A stretch of DNA of 64,000 nucleotides from Noviherbaspirillum sp. Root189 (GTDB lineage Bacteria; Pseudomonadota; Gammaproteobacteria; Burkholderiales; Burkholderiaceae_D). Made by a program: the position numbers and the translations under genes. The notes under the pieces were generated by a model that worked only from the letters and a program-made list of their open reading frames with translations, did not search any database and was not told the origin of the DNA. The DNA is taken from positions 63,510 to 127,509 of the forward strand of contig NZ_LMHZ01000005.1 of assembly GCF_001428545.1 (NCBI RefSeq), read 5' to 3'. Numbering within the stretch: the stretch's first letter is position 1; each line of letters starts with the position of its first letter. Positions 55,316 through 64,000 of this stretch are shown piece after piece.

Positions 55316-56203
55316 TTACCCTTTGGCAATCTCGTGATTTGACATCAACTCGATCGCACGGCACAGCGCCGAGTGATCCAGCCCGCTCATGCCGTTCGCC
55401 GCACAGGCATTCATCAATTCCTGCGCAGTTGCGGTGTTCGGCAGCGACACGCCCAGTGCCTTCGCGCCCTGCAATGCCAGGTTCAGATCCTTCTGGTGCA
55501 GCTCAATACGGAACCCCGGATTGAAGGTGCGTTTGACCATGCGTTCGCCATGCACTTCCAGGATGCGCGACGATGCAAAGCCGCCCATCAGCGCTTGCCG
55601 CACACGCGCCGGATCGGCGCCGGCCTTGGAGGCAAACAGCAACGCTTCCGCCACGGCCTGGATGTTCAGCGCAACAATGATCTGGTTGGCAACCTTGGTC
55701 GTCTGGCCGTCGCCGTTGCCACCGACCAGCGTGATGTTCTTGCCCATCAGTTCAAACAAAGGCTTCACATCGTTGAAGGCGCTCTCCGATCCGCCGACCA
55801 TGATGGTCAGCGATGCGGCTTTTGCACCGACTTCGCCGCCGGAGACGGGGGCGTCCAGATATTGGCAGCCAAGTTCATTGATCTTTTTGGCAAAGCCCTT
55901 GGTCGCGATCGGCGAAATCGAGCTCATGTCCACGACTGTCTTGCCCGCGGCCAATCCACTGGCAACACCATTCTCGCCAAACAGTACAGCTTCAACATGC
56001 GGTGTGTCGGGCACCATGATAATGATGATGTCGGCGCGCTTGGCGACTTCAGCACCGGATGTGCAGACGGTCGCGCCGCCTTCGATCAGTTCAAACGGGG
56101 GATTTTTTTGATCGTGCAGATACAGCTTATGTCCGCCGGCCTGCAAGTGACCCGCCATTGGCGCACCCATGATTCCCAATCCGATAAAGCCTACTTTTGC
56201 CAT
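55316..56203 (-). CDS. glxR: 2-hydroxy-3-oxopropionate (tartronate semialdehyde) reductase
   Basis: A 295-residue beta-hydroxyacid dehydrogenase that reduces tartronate semialdehyde to glycerate. It begins MAKVGFIGLGIMGAPMAGHL (cofactor motif), has the substrate motif DAPVSGGEVGA, and the catalytic Lys lies in GQTTKVANQIIVALNIQ. The ATG at 56203 is right; the frame is open well upstream without homology. Genes hyi and gcl precede it. Confidence 0.95.
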   Translation of the reverse strand: MAKVGFIGLGIMGAPMAGHLQAGGHKLYLHDQKNPPFELIEGGATVCTSGAEVAKRADIIIIMVPDTPHVEAVLFGENGVASGLAAGKTVVDMSSISPIATKGFAKKINELGCQYLDAPVSGGEVGAKAASLTIMVGGSESAFNDVKPLFELMGKNITLVGGNGDGQTTKVANQIIVALNIQAVAEALLFASKAGADPARVRQALMGGFASSRILEVHGERMVKRTFNPGFRIELHQKDLNLALQGAKALGVSLPNTATAQELMNACAANGMSGLDHSALCRAIELMSNHEIAKG

Positions 56204-56264
56204 TGTGTTCTCCAAGGTTTTTAGTGTTCTGTAACGTGCTTTACGTGTGTGATTAAGGTGTGAT

Positions 56265-57044
56265 TTATATGCCGTGCGCAGCGCGCCAGCCGAGGCCTTC
56301 GACGGTGCCGGCGCGCGGCTTGTATTCGCAACCGATCCAGCCGTCGTAACCGATTTCATCGAGCATCTTGAACAGATAGCGATAGTTGATTTCACCCGTG
56401 CCCGGTTCGAAGCGTCCCGGATTATCGGCAAGCTGGATATGCTTGATGATGTCCCGGTTGGCCTTGATGGTATTGGTGATTTCGCCTTCCATGCGCTGCA
56501 TGTGATAGATGTCGTACTGCACATAGATATTGCTCGATCCGGTGTCGCGGATCAGGTCCACGGCCTGTTGCGTGCGCGTCAGGAAGAAGCCCGGAATATC
56601 GAAGTGGTTGATCGGCTCGATCAGCAGGCGCAGCTTGTTTTCCTTGAGCATGTCGGCGGCGTACTTGAGGTTGCTGACCACCGTCTCGCGTGCCTGCTTG
56701 TGGCTCACGCCTTGCGGCACTTTGCCAATCAGGCAGTTGAGCTGCTTGGTGCCAAGCACTTTTGCATAACGGATTGCTTCGTCGACACCTTCCCGGAATT
56801 CAGCGACACGATCCGGATGGCAGGCGATGCCGCGTTCGCCCGCGTCCCAGTTGCCTGCGGGAAGATTGTGCAACACCAAGTCAAGCTGGAAGGCATTGAG
56901 CTTGTCGGCGATCTGGTCGGCGTGGAACGCATACGGAAACAGAAATTCCACGCCGCGGAAACCGGCACGCGCCGCCGCTTCGAAACGACCCATGAACGGC
57001 TGTTCATTAAACAGCATGGTCAGGTTGGCCGCTAACTTTGTCAT
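56265..57044 (-). CDS. hyi: Hydroxypyruvate isomerase
   Basis: A 259-residue TIM-barrel isomerase, interconverting hydroxypyruvate and tartronate semialdehyde. Typical segments: MTKLAANLTMLFNEQPFMGRFEAAARAGFRGVEFLFPY, NLPAGNWDAGERGIACHPDR, LLIEPINHFDIPGFFL and the C-terminal IQLADNPGRFEPGTGEINY. The metal-binding Glu (LLIEP) and others are in place. It lies 17 bases after gcl. Confidence 0.95.
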   Translation of the reverse strand: MTKLAANLTMLFNEQPFMGRFEAAARAGFRGVEFLFPYAFHADQIADKLNAFQLDLVLHNLPAGNWDAGERGIACHPDRVAEFREGVDEAIRYAKVLGTKQLNCLIGKVPQGVSHKQARETVVSNLKYAADMLKENKLRLLIEPINHFDIPGFFLTRTQQAVDLIRDTGSSNIYVQYDIYHMQRMEGEITNTIKANRDIIKHIQLADNPGRFEPGTGEINYRYLFKMLDEIGYDGWIGCEYKPRAGTVEGLGWRAAHGI

Positions 57045-57061
57045 GTATCCTCCTCTTCCTC

Positions 57062-58837
57062 TTAATCCAGCAAGGCAATCGCGGTCGGAGCGTGCTCCGG
57101 CTTCTCTGCCAGTTCTTCAAACTCGTTGATGTTATTGATTTCGGTGCCCATCGAGATATTGGTCACGCGCTCGAGGATGATCTCGACCACGACCGGCACG
57201 CGATGTTGCCGCATCAGCGCACGGGCCTGGCCGAAGGCATCCTGGATATCCTGCGGACGGGTAACACGGATCGCCTTGCAGCCCAGGCCTTCGACGACAG
57301 CGACGTGGTCGACGCCATAGCCGTTGAGTTCCGGCGCGTTGACGTTTTCAAATGCCAGCTGCACGCAGTAATCCATATCGAAGCCGCGTTGCGATTGGCG
57401 GATCAGGCCGAGGTAGGAATTGTTCACCACCACGTGCAGATACGGCAGCTTGAATTGCGCACCGACGGCGAGTTCTTCGATCATGAACTGGAAATCGTAA
57501 TCCCCCGAAATCGCGACAACCGGACGATCCGGATCAGCAGCGCAGACACCGAGCGCAGCCGGAATCGTCCAGCCCAGCGGGCCCGCCTGACCGCAGTTGA
57601 TCCAGTTGCGCGGCTTGTACACATGCAGGAATTGCGCGGCGGCGATCTGCGACAGGCCGATGGTGCTGACGTAGCAGGTCTCGCGGCCGAAGGCGCGGTT
57701 CATTTCCTCGTAGACGCGTTGCGGCTTGATCGGCTCGTTGTCGAAGCTGGTCCGACGCAGCATGGTGCGCTTGCGTTCCTGGCATGCGGATACCCACTGC
57801 TTGCGGTCCTTCAGCTTGCCTGCGGCCTTCCATTCTTTCGCGACTTCGACGAAGAGTTTCAACGCTGCCCCGGCGTCGGAGACAATGCCCAGGTCAGGAC
57901 CGAATACGCGGCCAATCTGTGTCGGTTCGATATCGACGTGGACGAACTTGCGTCCCTTGGTAAACACATCGACCGAACCGGTATGGCGGTTCGCCCAGCG
58001 GTTGCCGATGCCGAGCACGAAGTCGGATTCGAGCATGGTGGCGTTGCCGTAACGGTGACTGGTCTGCAGGCCGACCATGCCGGCCATCAACGGATGGTCA
58101 TCGGCAATCGCGCCCCATCCCATCAGGGTCGGGATCACGGGCACGCCGGTAACTTCTGCGAATTCAACCAGCAGCGCCGACGCATTGGCGTTGATGATGC
58201 CGCCACCCGCCGTGATCAATGGACGATCAGCGTCGTTCAGCATGTTCAGCGCTTTTTCGATTTGCGCCCGGGTCGCCGACGGCTTGTAGACCGGCAGCGG
58301 CTCATAGGTATCCGGATCGAACTCGATCTCGGCCATCTGCACATCGAATGGCAGGTCGATCAGCACCGGACCCGGACGTGCGGAGCGCATCAGGTGGAAA
58401 GCCTGCTGGAACACACGCGGCACCAGCGCCGGCTCGCGCACCGTGACCGCCCATTTGGTCACGGGCTTGGCAATGGATTCAATGTCCACAGCCTGGAAAT
58501 CTTCCTTGTACAGACGCGCACGCGGCGCCTGGCCGGTCACGCAGAGGATAGGAATGGAGTCGGCCTGGGCCGAATACAAGCCGGTGATCATGTCGGTGCC
58601 CGCGGGTCCGGAGGTACCGATACACAGGCCGATATTGCCCGGCCTGGCACGTGTATAGCCCTCAGCCATATGCGAAGCGCCCTCCACGTGGCGCGCGAGG
58701 ATATGCTTGATGCTCCCCCGCTTGCGCAATGCCGCGTAGAACGGGTTGATCGCCGCACCCGGCACACCGAAGGCCTGCGTCATGCCTTCCTTCTCCAGCA
58801 CATACACTGCCGCTTCCGCTGCGGTCATCCTTGCCAT
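57062..58837 (-). CDS. gcl: Glyoxylate carboligase
   Basis: A 591-residue thiamine-diphosphate enzyme that joins two glyoxylates into tartronate semialdehyde and CO2. The start [19 protein letters not shown], the Val-for-Glu change ([11 protein letters not shown]) typical of Gcl, [17 protein letters not shown] and the ThDP motif [14 protein letters not shown]...[12 protein letters not shown] are present. E. coli Gcl is 593 residues. It heads gcl-hyi-glxR-ttuD-pyk, divergent from a LysR gene. The frame is open upstream through the palindromic repeat region but is not coding there. Confidence 0.97.
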   Translation of the reverse strand: MARMTAAEAAVYVLEKEGMTQAFGVPGAAINPFYAALRKRGSIKHILARHVEGASHMAEGYTRARPGNIGLCIGTSGPAGTDMITGLYSAQADSIPILCVTGQAPRARLYKEDFQAVDIESIAKPVTKWAVTVREPALVPRVFQQAFHLMRSARPGPVLIDLPFDVQMAEIEFDPDTYEPLPVYKPSATRAQIEKALNMLNDADRPLITAGGGIINANASALLVEFAEVTGVPVIPTLMGWGAIADDHPLMAGMVGLQTSHRYGNATMLESDFVLGIGNRWANRHTGSVDVFTKGRKFVHVDIEPTQIGRVFGPDLGIVSDAGAALKLFVEVAKEWKAAGKLKDRKQWVSACQERKRTMLRRTSFDNEPIKPQRVYEEMNRAFGRETCYVSTIGLSQIAAAQFLHVYKPRNWINCGQAGPLGWTIPAALGVCAADPDRPVVAISGDYDFQFMIEELAVGAQFKLPYLHVVVNNSYLGLIRQSQRGFDMDYCVQLAFENVNAPELNGYGVDHVAVVEGLGCKAIRVTRPQDIQDAFGQARALMRQHRVPVVVEIILERVTNISMGTEINNINEFEELAEKPEHAPTAIALLD

Positions 58838-58920
58838 ACAACCTCCTGTACACAGTCGAAATTTTGATGTCTCGAGTCTATAGGCGACAATATAGTTTGA
58901 TAAGACGACAAATGATCGTT

Positions 58921-58940
58921 GTATTCGATACTTTGGGTAT
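58921..58940 (-). promoter_or_regulatory. Candidate LysR operator upstream of gcl
   Basis: GTAT-TCG-ATAC and ATAC-TTTGG-GTAT overlap by sharing ATAC, forming two dyads of the T-N11-A kind that LysR proteins bind, about 85-105 bases before gcl. The regulator at 59515 is the natural candidate. Confidence 0.4.
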
Positions 58941-59062
58941 GGAATAATGGTTGGTTGAGAGGGACGGGGTATGCCAGCGTGTCTGGGTTGCTGGTTGGAA
59001 CAAAGTATGAACGGTGAGGTTGGGTTAATTGGGAAGGAGATGTGGGTAGAGGATGTTGTTTT

Positions 59063-59297
59063 AACCCATCCCCACCCTAGCCCTCCCCTTGAAGGGGAGG
59101 GTACGTTCTTGATGTTGGGGAGCGATTGACTTGTATCACCATCGGAAGAAAGTGCCGTCCGAACAAGGCGCCGACAACGGCAATTGGCATTGGCATTGGC
59201 ATCGGCATCGGCATCGGCATTGGCAATGCGATGCGCAGCGAGCGAGCGAGCCGAGGTTCCCTCCCCTTCAAGGGGAGGGCTAGGGTGGGGATGGGTT
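59063..59297. repeat. 39-bp perfect inverted repeat flanking a hexamer tandem array
   Basis: AACCCATCCCCACCCTAGCC starts the left arm (59063-59101); the right arm (59259-59297) is its exact complement over 39 bases. Each arm itself ends in a small palindrome (CCCTCCCCTTGAAGGGGAGGG minus its tip). The 157-base centre holds a hexamer array. Arms of this kind are known repeated intergenic elements in beta- and gammaproteobacteria. Confidence 0.8.
59185..59226. repeat. Seven tandem copies of a GGCATY-type hexamer
   Basis: TGGCAT x3, CGGCAT x3, then TGGCAA, a 42-bp run of hexamers inside the repeat element between gcl and its regulator. Number likely varies between strains (slippage). Confidence 0.85.
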
Positions 59298-59317
59298 GAA
59301 AACCCCCTGTGCAGACG

Positions 59318-59413
59318 CCAAAAGAGCGCGGACCAAAACGGATAAAGAAGCGAAACCTGTCTGAGCCGCAGGCGAGTTTGTTTCGCTTCCCGTTTTGGCC
59401 CGCGCTCTTTTGG
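59318..59413. repeat. Long imperfect palindromic element next to the LysR gene
   Basis: CCAAAAGAGCGCGG (59318-59331) pairs with 59400-59413; CCAAAACGG and AAGCGAAAC also pair with CCGTTTTGG and GTTTCGCTT in between. This forms a ~96-base imperfect hairpin of a known interspersed kind. The LysR gene starts 102 bases later. Confidence 0.7.
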
Positions 59414-59514
59414 GTACCCGAAGGGCGGCGCAGTCCCGGCTAGCATCCACGAAGAACAAACAGCACCGATTCACCGAAGAAAAGCCCCTCAACAACGCAA
59501 CAAACCAAAGCCCC

Positions 59515-60426
59515 ATGGACAAATTCAAACAAATCGAAGCCTTCGTAGAAGTCGTAGAAAAAGGCAGCCTGGCCCGCGCCGCGCTAGAACAGAACATCAC
59601 CCCCGTCATGCTGGGCCGCCGCATAGACGCCCTCGAAAAGCGCCTCGGCGTAAAGCTGATGCACCGCACCACCCGCCATCTCACCCTCACCGAAGAAGGC
59701 GCCGTCTTCCTGGACCACTGCCGCAAACTGCTGGATGAACTCGACCACGCCGAAAAAATCATCTCGGAAGGCCGCCACAAGGCCACCGGCCACCTGGTGG
59801 TCTCCGCCCCCGCCGCCTACGGCCGCAAGCACGTCGCCCCGCACGCCCCCGGCTTCATCGCTGCCAATCCCGACGTCCAGATCTCTTTCAACCTAACTGA
59901 CCGCGTCGTCGACTTGGTACGCGAAGGCTACGACCTCAGCATCCGCATTGGCGGCGCAATCGATCCCAACTTCGTCGCAGTTAAACTGGCAAGCAACCGC
60001 CGTGTCGTCTGCGGCACCCCGGAATACTTTGAACGCAATGGCATCCCGCGCACACTCGACGACCTGGAACGCCACAATTGCCTCGCATTCAACCTGCAAG
60101 GCGGTCAGCAGCGCGGCTGGTATTTTCAGCAACATGGCAAGCCGGTCACCATCAAGGTCAGCGGCAGCCTGGACTGCAATGACGGCGAACTCCTGCACCG
60201 CTGGGCCTGCGAAAGTCTGGGCCTGGCATGGCGTTCGACCTGGGAAATCCAGAGCGAACTGGCTTCCGGACAGCTAATCACCGTACTCGACGACTACGCG
60301 CTCGACAACTACGACATCATGGCGGTGTATCCTCAACAACGTCATCTTCCCGCCAAGATACGGTTCTTTATTGACATGCTGAAATCGGTGTATGCACAGC
60401 CCGGATACTGGAGAAGAAGCGTGTAA
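59515..60426 (+). CDS. LysR-type regulator, divergent from gcl
   Basis: A 303-residue LysR regulator: N-terminal DNA-binding domain MDKFKQIEAFVEVVEKGSLARAALEQNITPVMLGRRIDALEKRLGVKLMHRTTR, then an effector-binding half with DLSIRIGGAIDPN and RWACESLGLAWRSTWEIQSELASG. Placement opposite gcl suggests control of the glyoxylate operon. The ATG at 59515 fits the family; the frame is open upstream through the palindrome. Confidence 0.92.
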   Translation: MDKFKQIEAFVEVVEKGSLARAALEQNITPVMLGRRIDALEKRLGVKLMHRTTRHLTLTEEGAVFLDHCRKLLDELDHAEKIISEGRHKATGHLVVSAPAAYGRKHVAPHAPGFIAANPDVQISFNLTDRVVDLVREGYDLSIRIGGAIDPNFVAVKLASNRRVVCGTPEYFERNGIPRTLDDLERHNCLAFNLQGGQQRGWYFQQHGKPVTIKVSGSLDCNDGELLHRWACESLGLAWRSTWEIQSELASGQLITVLDDYALDNYDIMAVYPQQRHLPAKIRFFIDMLKSVYAQPGYWRRSV

Positions 60427-60595
60427 TGATCAGGAGGAAGCGAGCGGGTGAAATCTGGTTGTAATCAGGTAAAAAGATCGAACATATGCGGCGTCAACTT
60501 TGACACAAGCTCCGGCCGATTCCCACTCCGTTGCACGGAGAAGGAACCGTACCAAGGCAGCCTATGCACTGCTCACTGAATATTGATTGAATTGA

Positions 60596-61291
60596 TTACG
60601 ACGCCCGGTCGTTACCCAGGCCCGGACGCCCCTTGCCGACTATCTTCGCGTAATACGCTGGTTGTGCGGATTCATAATAGCCTGTCGCAACACGCGCACA
60701 ATAAGTTGCGTCCTCAACCGGGGCAGCGACACGTGCACAATAGGATGTCTCAACGGGAGTAGCCACACGTGCACAATAGGCCGCATCGGGCTGCGCCACC
60801 CGTGCGCAGTAGGAAACTCCCTGGCCGGCAACACGAGCGCAATACGACCCTTCTTCACTTGTCACGCGCGCGCAATAGCTCTGCCCTGCCTTGGATGCCT
60901 TGCCAAATTCCTGTTCATACAAGCGGCGAGTCTGCGCTGCAGCTTCCACCAGGTTGGCGGCATCTTCGTCGTCACGCATGCCGAAATACGGAAAATGATG
61001 CAGGAAGTAGCCGAATACATGCGCACAGTCTTCCGCATATTTCATGGTATCGAGGATGTGCCCATGCCAGAATTTATCAACCTCGCTATTCGGCGTGATC
61101 GCCTCCTCCGGGTACTTCGCGATCAGTGCGAGAAAACGGCGATATTCCAGTTCGTGGCGGTCGGCTTCTTCGCGGCTCCAGCCGTGACCTTCCCTGGCAT
61201 CCATCAGCTTGAATTTGATCGCATCGAGATCCAATGCAAATACGGCATCAATCATTTGTTCCGGGGTCTTGTTGTGTGCTTGCTTATGCAT
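60596..61291 (-). CDS. Domain plus tandem YCARV-repeat protein (GRDP-like N-domain)
   Basis: A 231-residue protein. Residues 1 to about 135 resemble the glycine-rich-domain protein (GRDP / DUF1399-like) helical domain: VDKFWHGHILDTMKYAEDCAHVFGYFLHHFPYFG. The C-terminus (137-216) is six copies of YCARV spaced by 11-16 residues, and a seventh degenerate YYAKI. The codons for YCARV differ between copies, so the peptide repeat is under selection. The layout is like a RiPP precursor with a leader and multiple cores, but no modifying enzyme is near. ATG 61291 follows GGTGG. Confidence 0.75.
   Translation of the reverse strand: MHKQAHNKTPEQMIDAVFALDLDAIKFKLMDAREGHGWSREEADRHELEYRRFLALIAKYPEEAITPNSEVDKFWHGHILDTMKYAEDCAHVFGYFLHHFPYFGMRDDEDAANLVEAAAQTRRLYEQEFGKASKAGQSYCARVTSEEGSYCARVAGQGVSYCARVAQPDAAYCARVATPVETSYCARVAAPVEDATYCARVATGYYESAQPAYYAKIVGKGRPGLGNDRAS
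60644..60877 (-). repeat. Tandem YCARV peptide repeats (coding)
   Basis: Six YCARV units and one YYAKI at 11, 11, 11, 12, 13 and 16 residues apart, residues 139-216 of the gene at 60596. Spacers differ (TSEEGS, AGQGVS, AQPDAA and so on) and so do codons. Confidence 0.85.
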
Positions 61292-61660
61292 GTTGTGCCA
61301 CCTTTCTCGGTGAGTGAACGGGAGGTCTGGATCTTCATCTTTACAAGAAGAACAACGCGTCTTGCAACGTGGAAAATGTAGCACGCAGACAACCTTGCAA
61401 TCATGTAACTTGATTGAGCTGGCGCAAGCTTTTTGCATACCCTATTTCTTCGTGTCAATATACGCTCTGGTTATATGCACGAGCTTGAAAAACCGCCGTG
61501 GCCAGGCGTGTCATTGATGACGGTTTGCTGTAAAAAACCGTTACACTGCATTAATGCGTATCAGTCTCGTGTCGCCGGATATTCGTGACTTGTGCGTTCA
61601 GCCGTGTAGTCATCGCGCCATGCAAGGCTGATACGGCGAACAAATGGATTAAAAAGCAAG
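61292..61660. other. Divergent promoter region, no gene
   Basis: Lies between two divergent genes. ACGGTTT (61520-61526) and AAACCGT (61535-61541) form an inverted repeat about 120 bases before the kinase gene. No other feature is clear. Confidence 0.4.
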
Positions 61661-63862
61661 ATGAGCATTTCGCGCCGATTTCTGATTTCTCTCGTCATGT
61701 CTCCCGTCTGGTGGCTCGGCGTTGCCATTTCGCTTTTGCTCCATCTGCTTGTGGTACAGATTGTGGATGACAAAGCAAGGTCCCAGTTCGATTATCTCGC
61801 TGACAATGCGCAGACTGCGGTGCAGAGCCGGGTACGTTCGTACATCGATGTTCTGCGCGGCACGGCGGCGCTGTTTCAGACCGACGAAAAGATCACGCGC
61901 GAACAGTTCCGCGCCTATGTCCGCGAACTCAAACTCGAAAGCAGTTTCCCCGGTATTACCAATCTCAATTTTGCGCAGTACGTCGCAGGGGCGGACAAGC
62001 GCGCCTTTGAAGCATCGGTACGCCGCGATACCAGCGTTTCGTCGGTAGGCTATCCGGCCTTCGCCATCAAGCCGGCAGGCGAACGCAAGGAATACAACGT
62101 TCTGACCTATATCGAACCGATGGAAACCAACGCCGTCTCCTTCGGGATCGACATGGCGGCAAACAGCATTGCGGCAAATGCACTGGCGGTGTCGCGCGAT
62201 ACCGGCCAACTGGTGTCCTCCGGCAGGCTGATTCATATCACGGGACCGAATCAGCATATCGGCCTGGCCATGCGCGTGCCGCTGTATCGACTTGGCATGC
62301 CTGTGAAGAATGTCGCGCAACGGCGCGCCGCATACTATGGTTCGGTCGGCGCCGGTTTCGATATCAATCGCCTGATGCTGGGGGCCATCGACAAGAAAGT
62401 GCTGAGCACCATGCGGGTCCGGATATTCGATACCGGTCGCGATGATGAAAAGCGCGCCGCCGGGACCATGGATCCGCAGCATCTGATGTTCGATAGCGCG
62501 ACTTCTTCGAGCGCCGAGAACCGGTCTCCGGCGATCGATCCTTCCGTCGATGATCTGTTTGTCAAGCGGGTTTCAATGACCGTCGGCCCGCGCGTATGGG
62601 AAGCGGAAATCCTGGCGCGCAGATCAGCCCTGATCAACGGCTTCGATGTTTCCTTGTCCTGGATCGTGCTGATCGGCGGTCTGCTCGGCAGCACACTGCT
62701 GTACAGCATTTATTATTCGTTACTGACCGCGCGCCGGCGTGCGGTGGAACTGGCACGGGAAATGACGACTGATTTGCGCAACAGCGAGGCCAGTCTCGCC
62801 GAAGCGCAGCACATGGCGCGTCTGGGTAGCTGGACCATGGACCCTGCGTCCGAAGCCATGATCTGGTCCATGGAAACGTACCGGATATTCGGCGTGAGCC
62901 AGTCCCGCGACAGGCTGCGCTATCAGGAATTCCTTGCGCGGATTCATCCCGAAGACCGGGATCGCGTGCGCAAGGGATTGATCGATGGCCAGCCTGGTGA
63001 TGAAGGTTTCAATCATGAGCACCGCATCGTGCAGCTTGATGGCACAGTCCGATGGGTGCAGTCGATCGTCCGCTTCGGCAGCGATATGCAAGGCAAGGCC
63101 CTGCTGCGCGGAACGATCATGGACATCACCGACCGCAAGGAAACGATGGAGGCGCTGAAGCGCTCACAGGAGTTGTTGCGCGATCTGACCGCGCACCAGG
63201 ACCGCGTCAAGGAAGATGAACGCAAACGTATCGCCCGCGAGATTCATGACGAACTGGGCCAGACCCTGCTGGCGTTGCGCATCGATGTTTCCATGCTGGA
63301 TGCGCGCACCGCACAATCGCATCCGCGCCTCAATCAGAAGGTGCGCGACGCACTCAACCACCTCGATGCGACGGTGAAGACCATCCGCACCATCATCAAC
63401 AATCTGCGGCCCGCCGTACTTGACCTCGGGCTGACAGCGGCAATCGAATGGCAGGTCGCGGAGTTCCGCCGCCGTAGCGGCATCACCTGCGATCTCCTGA
63501 TGAGCGAGAAGGAGTTTTATCTTGACGATACGCGTGCAACCTCGCTGTTCCGCATCCTGCAGGAATCGCTCACCAATGTGATCCGTCATGCCAAGGCCAC
63601 GCACGTCGTCATTGAGTTGTATCGCGAGGCGGGACAGCTGGTCATGAAGATTACCGACAACGGCATCGGCATCTATCCTGAAACACGCAATTCGGCCAAT
63701 TCGTTTGGATTGGTCGGCGTGGAGGAGCGCATTCATGCGCTCAATGGAAAGTTTGTCATTACCAGTGCGCCCGGCAAAGGGACGACGCTGACAACTTATA
63801 TCCCGATAGACAGCGACGCGGTAGGAAACGCGCCGTTTAACCTGGTCGATACAAGCGGATAG
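61661..63862 (+). CDS. CHASE-PAS sensor histidine kinase (NarL-type, HisKA_3)
   Basis: A 733-residue membrane kinase. N-terminal helix ~11-37, a periplasmic CHASE domain ~70-225 (TREQFRAYVRELKLESSFPG; PAFAIKPAGERKEYNVLTYIEP), a second helix ~330-352, a PAS domain ~385-500 (MARLGSWTMDPASEAMIWSMETYRIFG), HisKA_3 H-box EDERKRIAREIHDELGQTLL (~525) and HATPase with FRILQESLTNVIRHAKA and KITDNGIGI. CHASE senses extracellular small molecules. The response regulator is not visible here. It starts at ATG 61661. Confidence 0.93.
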   Translation: MSISRRFLISLVMSPVWWLGVAISLLLHLLVVQIVDDKARSQFDYLADNAQTAVQSRVRSYIDVLRGTAALFQTDEKITREQFRAYVRELKLESSFPGITNLNFAQYVAGADKRAFEASVRRDTSVSSVGYPAFAIKPAGERKEYNVLTYIEPMETNAVSFGIDMAANSIAANALAVSRDTGQLVSSGRLIHITGPNQHIGLAMRVPLYRLGMPVKNVAQRRAAYYGSVGAGFDINRLMLGAIDKKVLSTMRVRIFDTGRDDEKRAAGTMDPQHLMFDSATSSSAENRSPAIDPSVDDLFVKRVSMTVGPRVWEAEILARRSALINGFDVSLSWIVLIGGLLGSTLLYSIYYSLLTARRRAVELAREMTTDLRNSEASLAEAQHMARLGSWTMDPASEAMIWSMETYRIFGVSQSRDRLRYQEFLARIHPEDRDRVRKGLIDGQPGDEGFNHEHRIVQLDGTVRWVQSIVRFGSDMQGKALLRGTIMDITDRKETMEALKRSQELLRDLTAHQDRVKEDERKRIAREIHDELGQTLLALRIDVSMLDARTAQSHPRLNQKVRDALNHLDATVKTIRTIINNLRPAVLDLGLTAAIEWQVAEFRRRSGITCDLLMSEKEFYLDDTRATSLFRILQESLTNVIRHAKATHVVIELYREAGQLVMKITDNGIGIYPETRNSANSFGLVGVEERIHALNGKFVITSAPGKGTTLTTYIPIDSDAVGNAPFNLVDTSG

Positions 63863-63892
63863 TCACGCCCGACACGCGCAGCAATGGATGTT

Positions 63893-64000
63893 TCAGGCGT
63901 AAGGTAAAGGCCTGCGCTCGGCCGCGGCGGCACGCAAAATGTTGATGAGGTCGCGCGCTGCCATGGACAAATTTGCATCGCTGCGATGAAAGAGTCCGAC
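63893..64000 (-). CDS. LysR-family regulator, C-terminal end only
   Basis: The last 35 codons of a minus-strand gene that runs off the window: VGLFHRSDANLSMAARDLINILRAAAAERRPLP. The pattern FHR.D..LS.AARDLI..LR is the usual C-terminus of LysR substrate-binding domains. It is convergent with the kinase gene. Confidence 0.6.
   Translation of the reverse strand, partial: VGLFHRSDANLSMAARDLINILRAAAAERRPLPYA

Noticed and set aside
57038-58867. A 609-codon open frame antisense to gcl
   Set aside because: It only mirrors the codon bias of gcl, which has full homology and catalytic motifs. The antisense translation shows no family motif.
59185-59226. CRISPR array
   Set aside because: The repeats are a contiguous hexamer run without unique spacers.
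58838-59446. N-terminal extension of Gcl by ~200 codons through the repeat region
   Set aside because: The extension translates inverted and hexamer repeats (Ala-Asp / Ala-Asn runs), not protein; the Gcl family starts at 58837.

Overview
The window looks like chromosomal DNA from a betaproteobacterium of the order Burkholderiales, most likely an Oxalobacteraceae-type genome (Herbaspirillum / Herminiimonas / Noviherbaspirillum relatives). This is inferred from gene content and overall character, not from a search: a urea ABC transporter next to ure genes, a PHA-granule protein, FdxA, a MaeB-type malic enzyme, a primary sigma factor with a long Ala/Pro-rich N-terminus, LysR regulators, and moderately high GC. 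There is no rRNA, no convincing tRNA, no CRISPR array and no prophage. Mobile DNA is limited to a decayed IS256-type transposase fragment, a 127-bp MITE-like palindrome, and two palindromic repeats next to gcl.

Layout. 1-5479: end of urtE, then ureDABCEFG, a complete urease operon. 5592-8731 (minus): ubiT, a TrhA/hemolysin-III gene, ubiV and ubiU, the O2-independent ubiquinone hydroxylation set. 9131-20491: mostly housekeeping and small genes (CinA N-domain protein, EI24 and sterol-desaturase membrane proteins, a YVTN propeller with a polysaccharide deacetylase, FKBP, acyl-CoA-binding protein, PHA protein, 2-hydroxyacid dehydrogenase, Na+/H+ antiporter, FdxA, a 5'-nucleotidase-like HAD protein). 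20787-26001: GNAT/FemAB-like protein, PncC-type amidase, maeB, FRG-domain protein. 26338-29037: rpoD. 29172-32330 (minus): a three-gene overlapping operon with a KaiC-like double ATPase and a hybrid histidine kinase. 32610-41734: nitrobindin-like protein, a GH1-like hydrolase / DUF2269 / SDR-DoxX group, and envelope or stress genes. 41889-42289: a broken PAS-GGDEF gene. 42299-45550 (minus): a chromate-resistance operon, chrB-chrA-ChrB_C-exported LamG-like protein. 45694-49340: exported protein, CNNM/CorC-family protein, His-tailed DMT transporter, PIN-domain protein. 49720-60426: purine and glyoxylate catabolism: LysR, 8-oxoguanine deaminase, then gcl-hyi-glxR-glycerate kinase-pyruvate kinase and a second LysR. 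60596-64000: a tandem-repeat 'YCARV' protein, a CHASE-PAS histidine kinase and the end of another LysR gene.

How the parts could connect. Oxidised purines and urate break down to glyoxylate and urea. The window holds a deaminase that can produce urate, an unbroken route from glyoxylate to pyruvate, and urease for the urea. ubiUVT and a LysR-controlled carbon route suggest a facultative, nutrient-scavenging life style.

Most unusual items: the 231-residue protein with six Tyr-Cys-Ala-Arg-Val repeats whose codons have diverged, a layout like a multi-core peptide precursor; the KaiC-like / kinase operon; the five consecutive hairpins upstream of the LysR gene at 49720; and the standalone ChrB C-domain plus LamG-like exported protein in the chromate operon.
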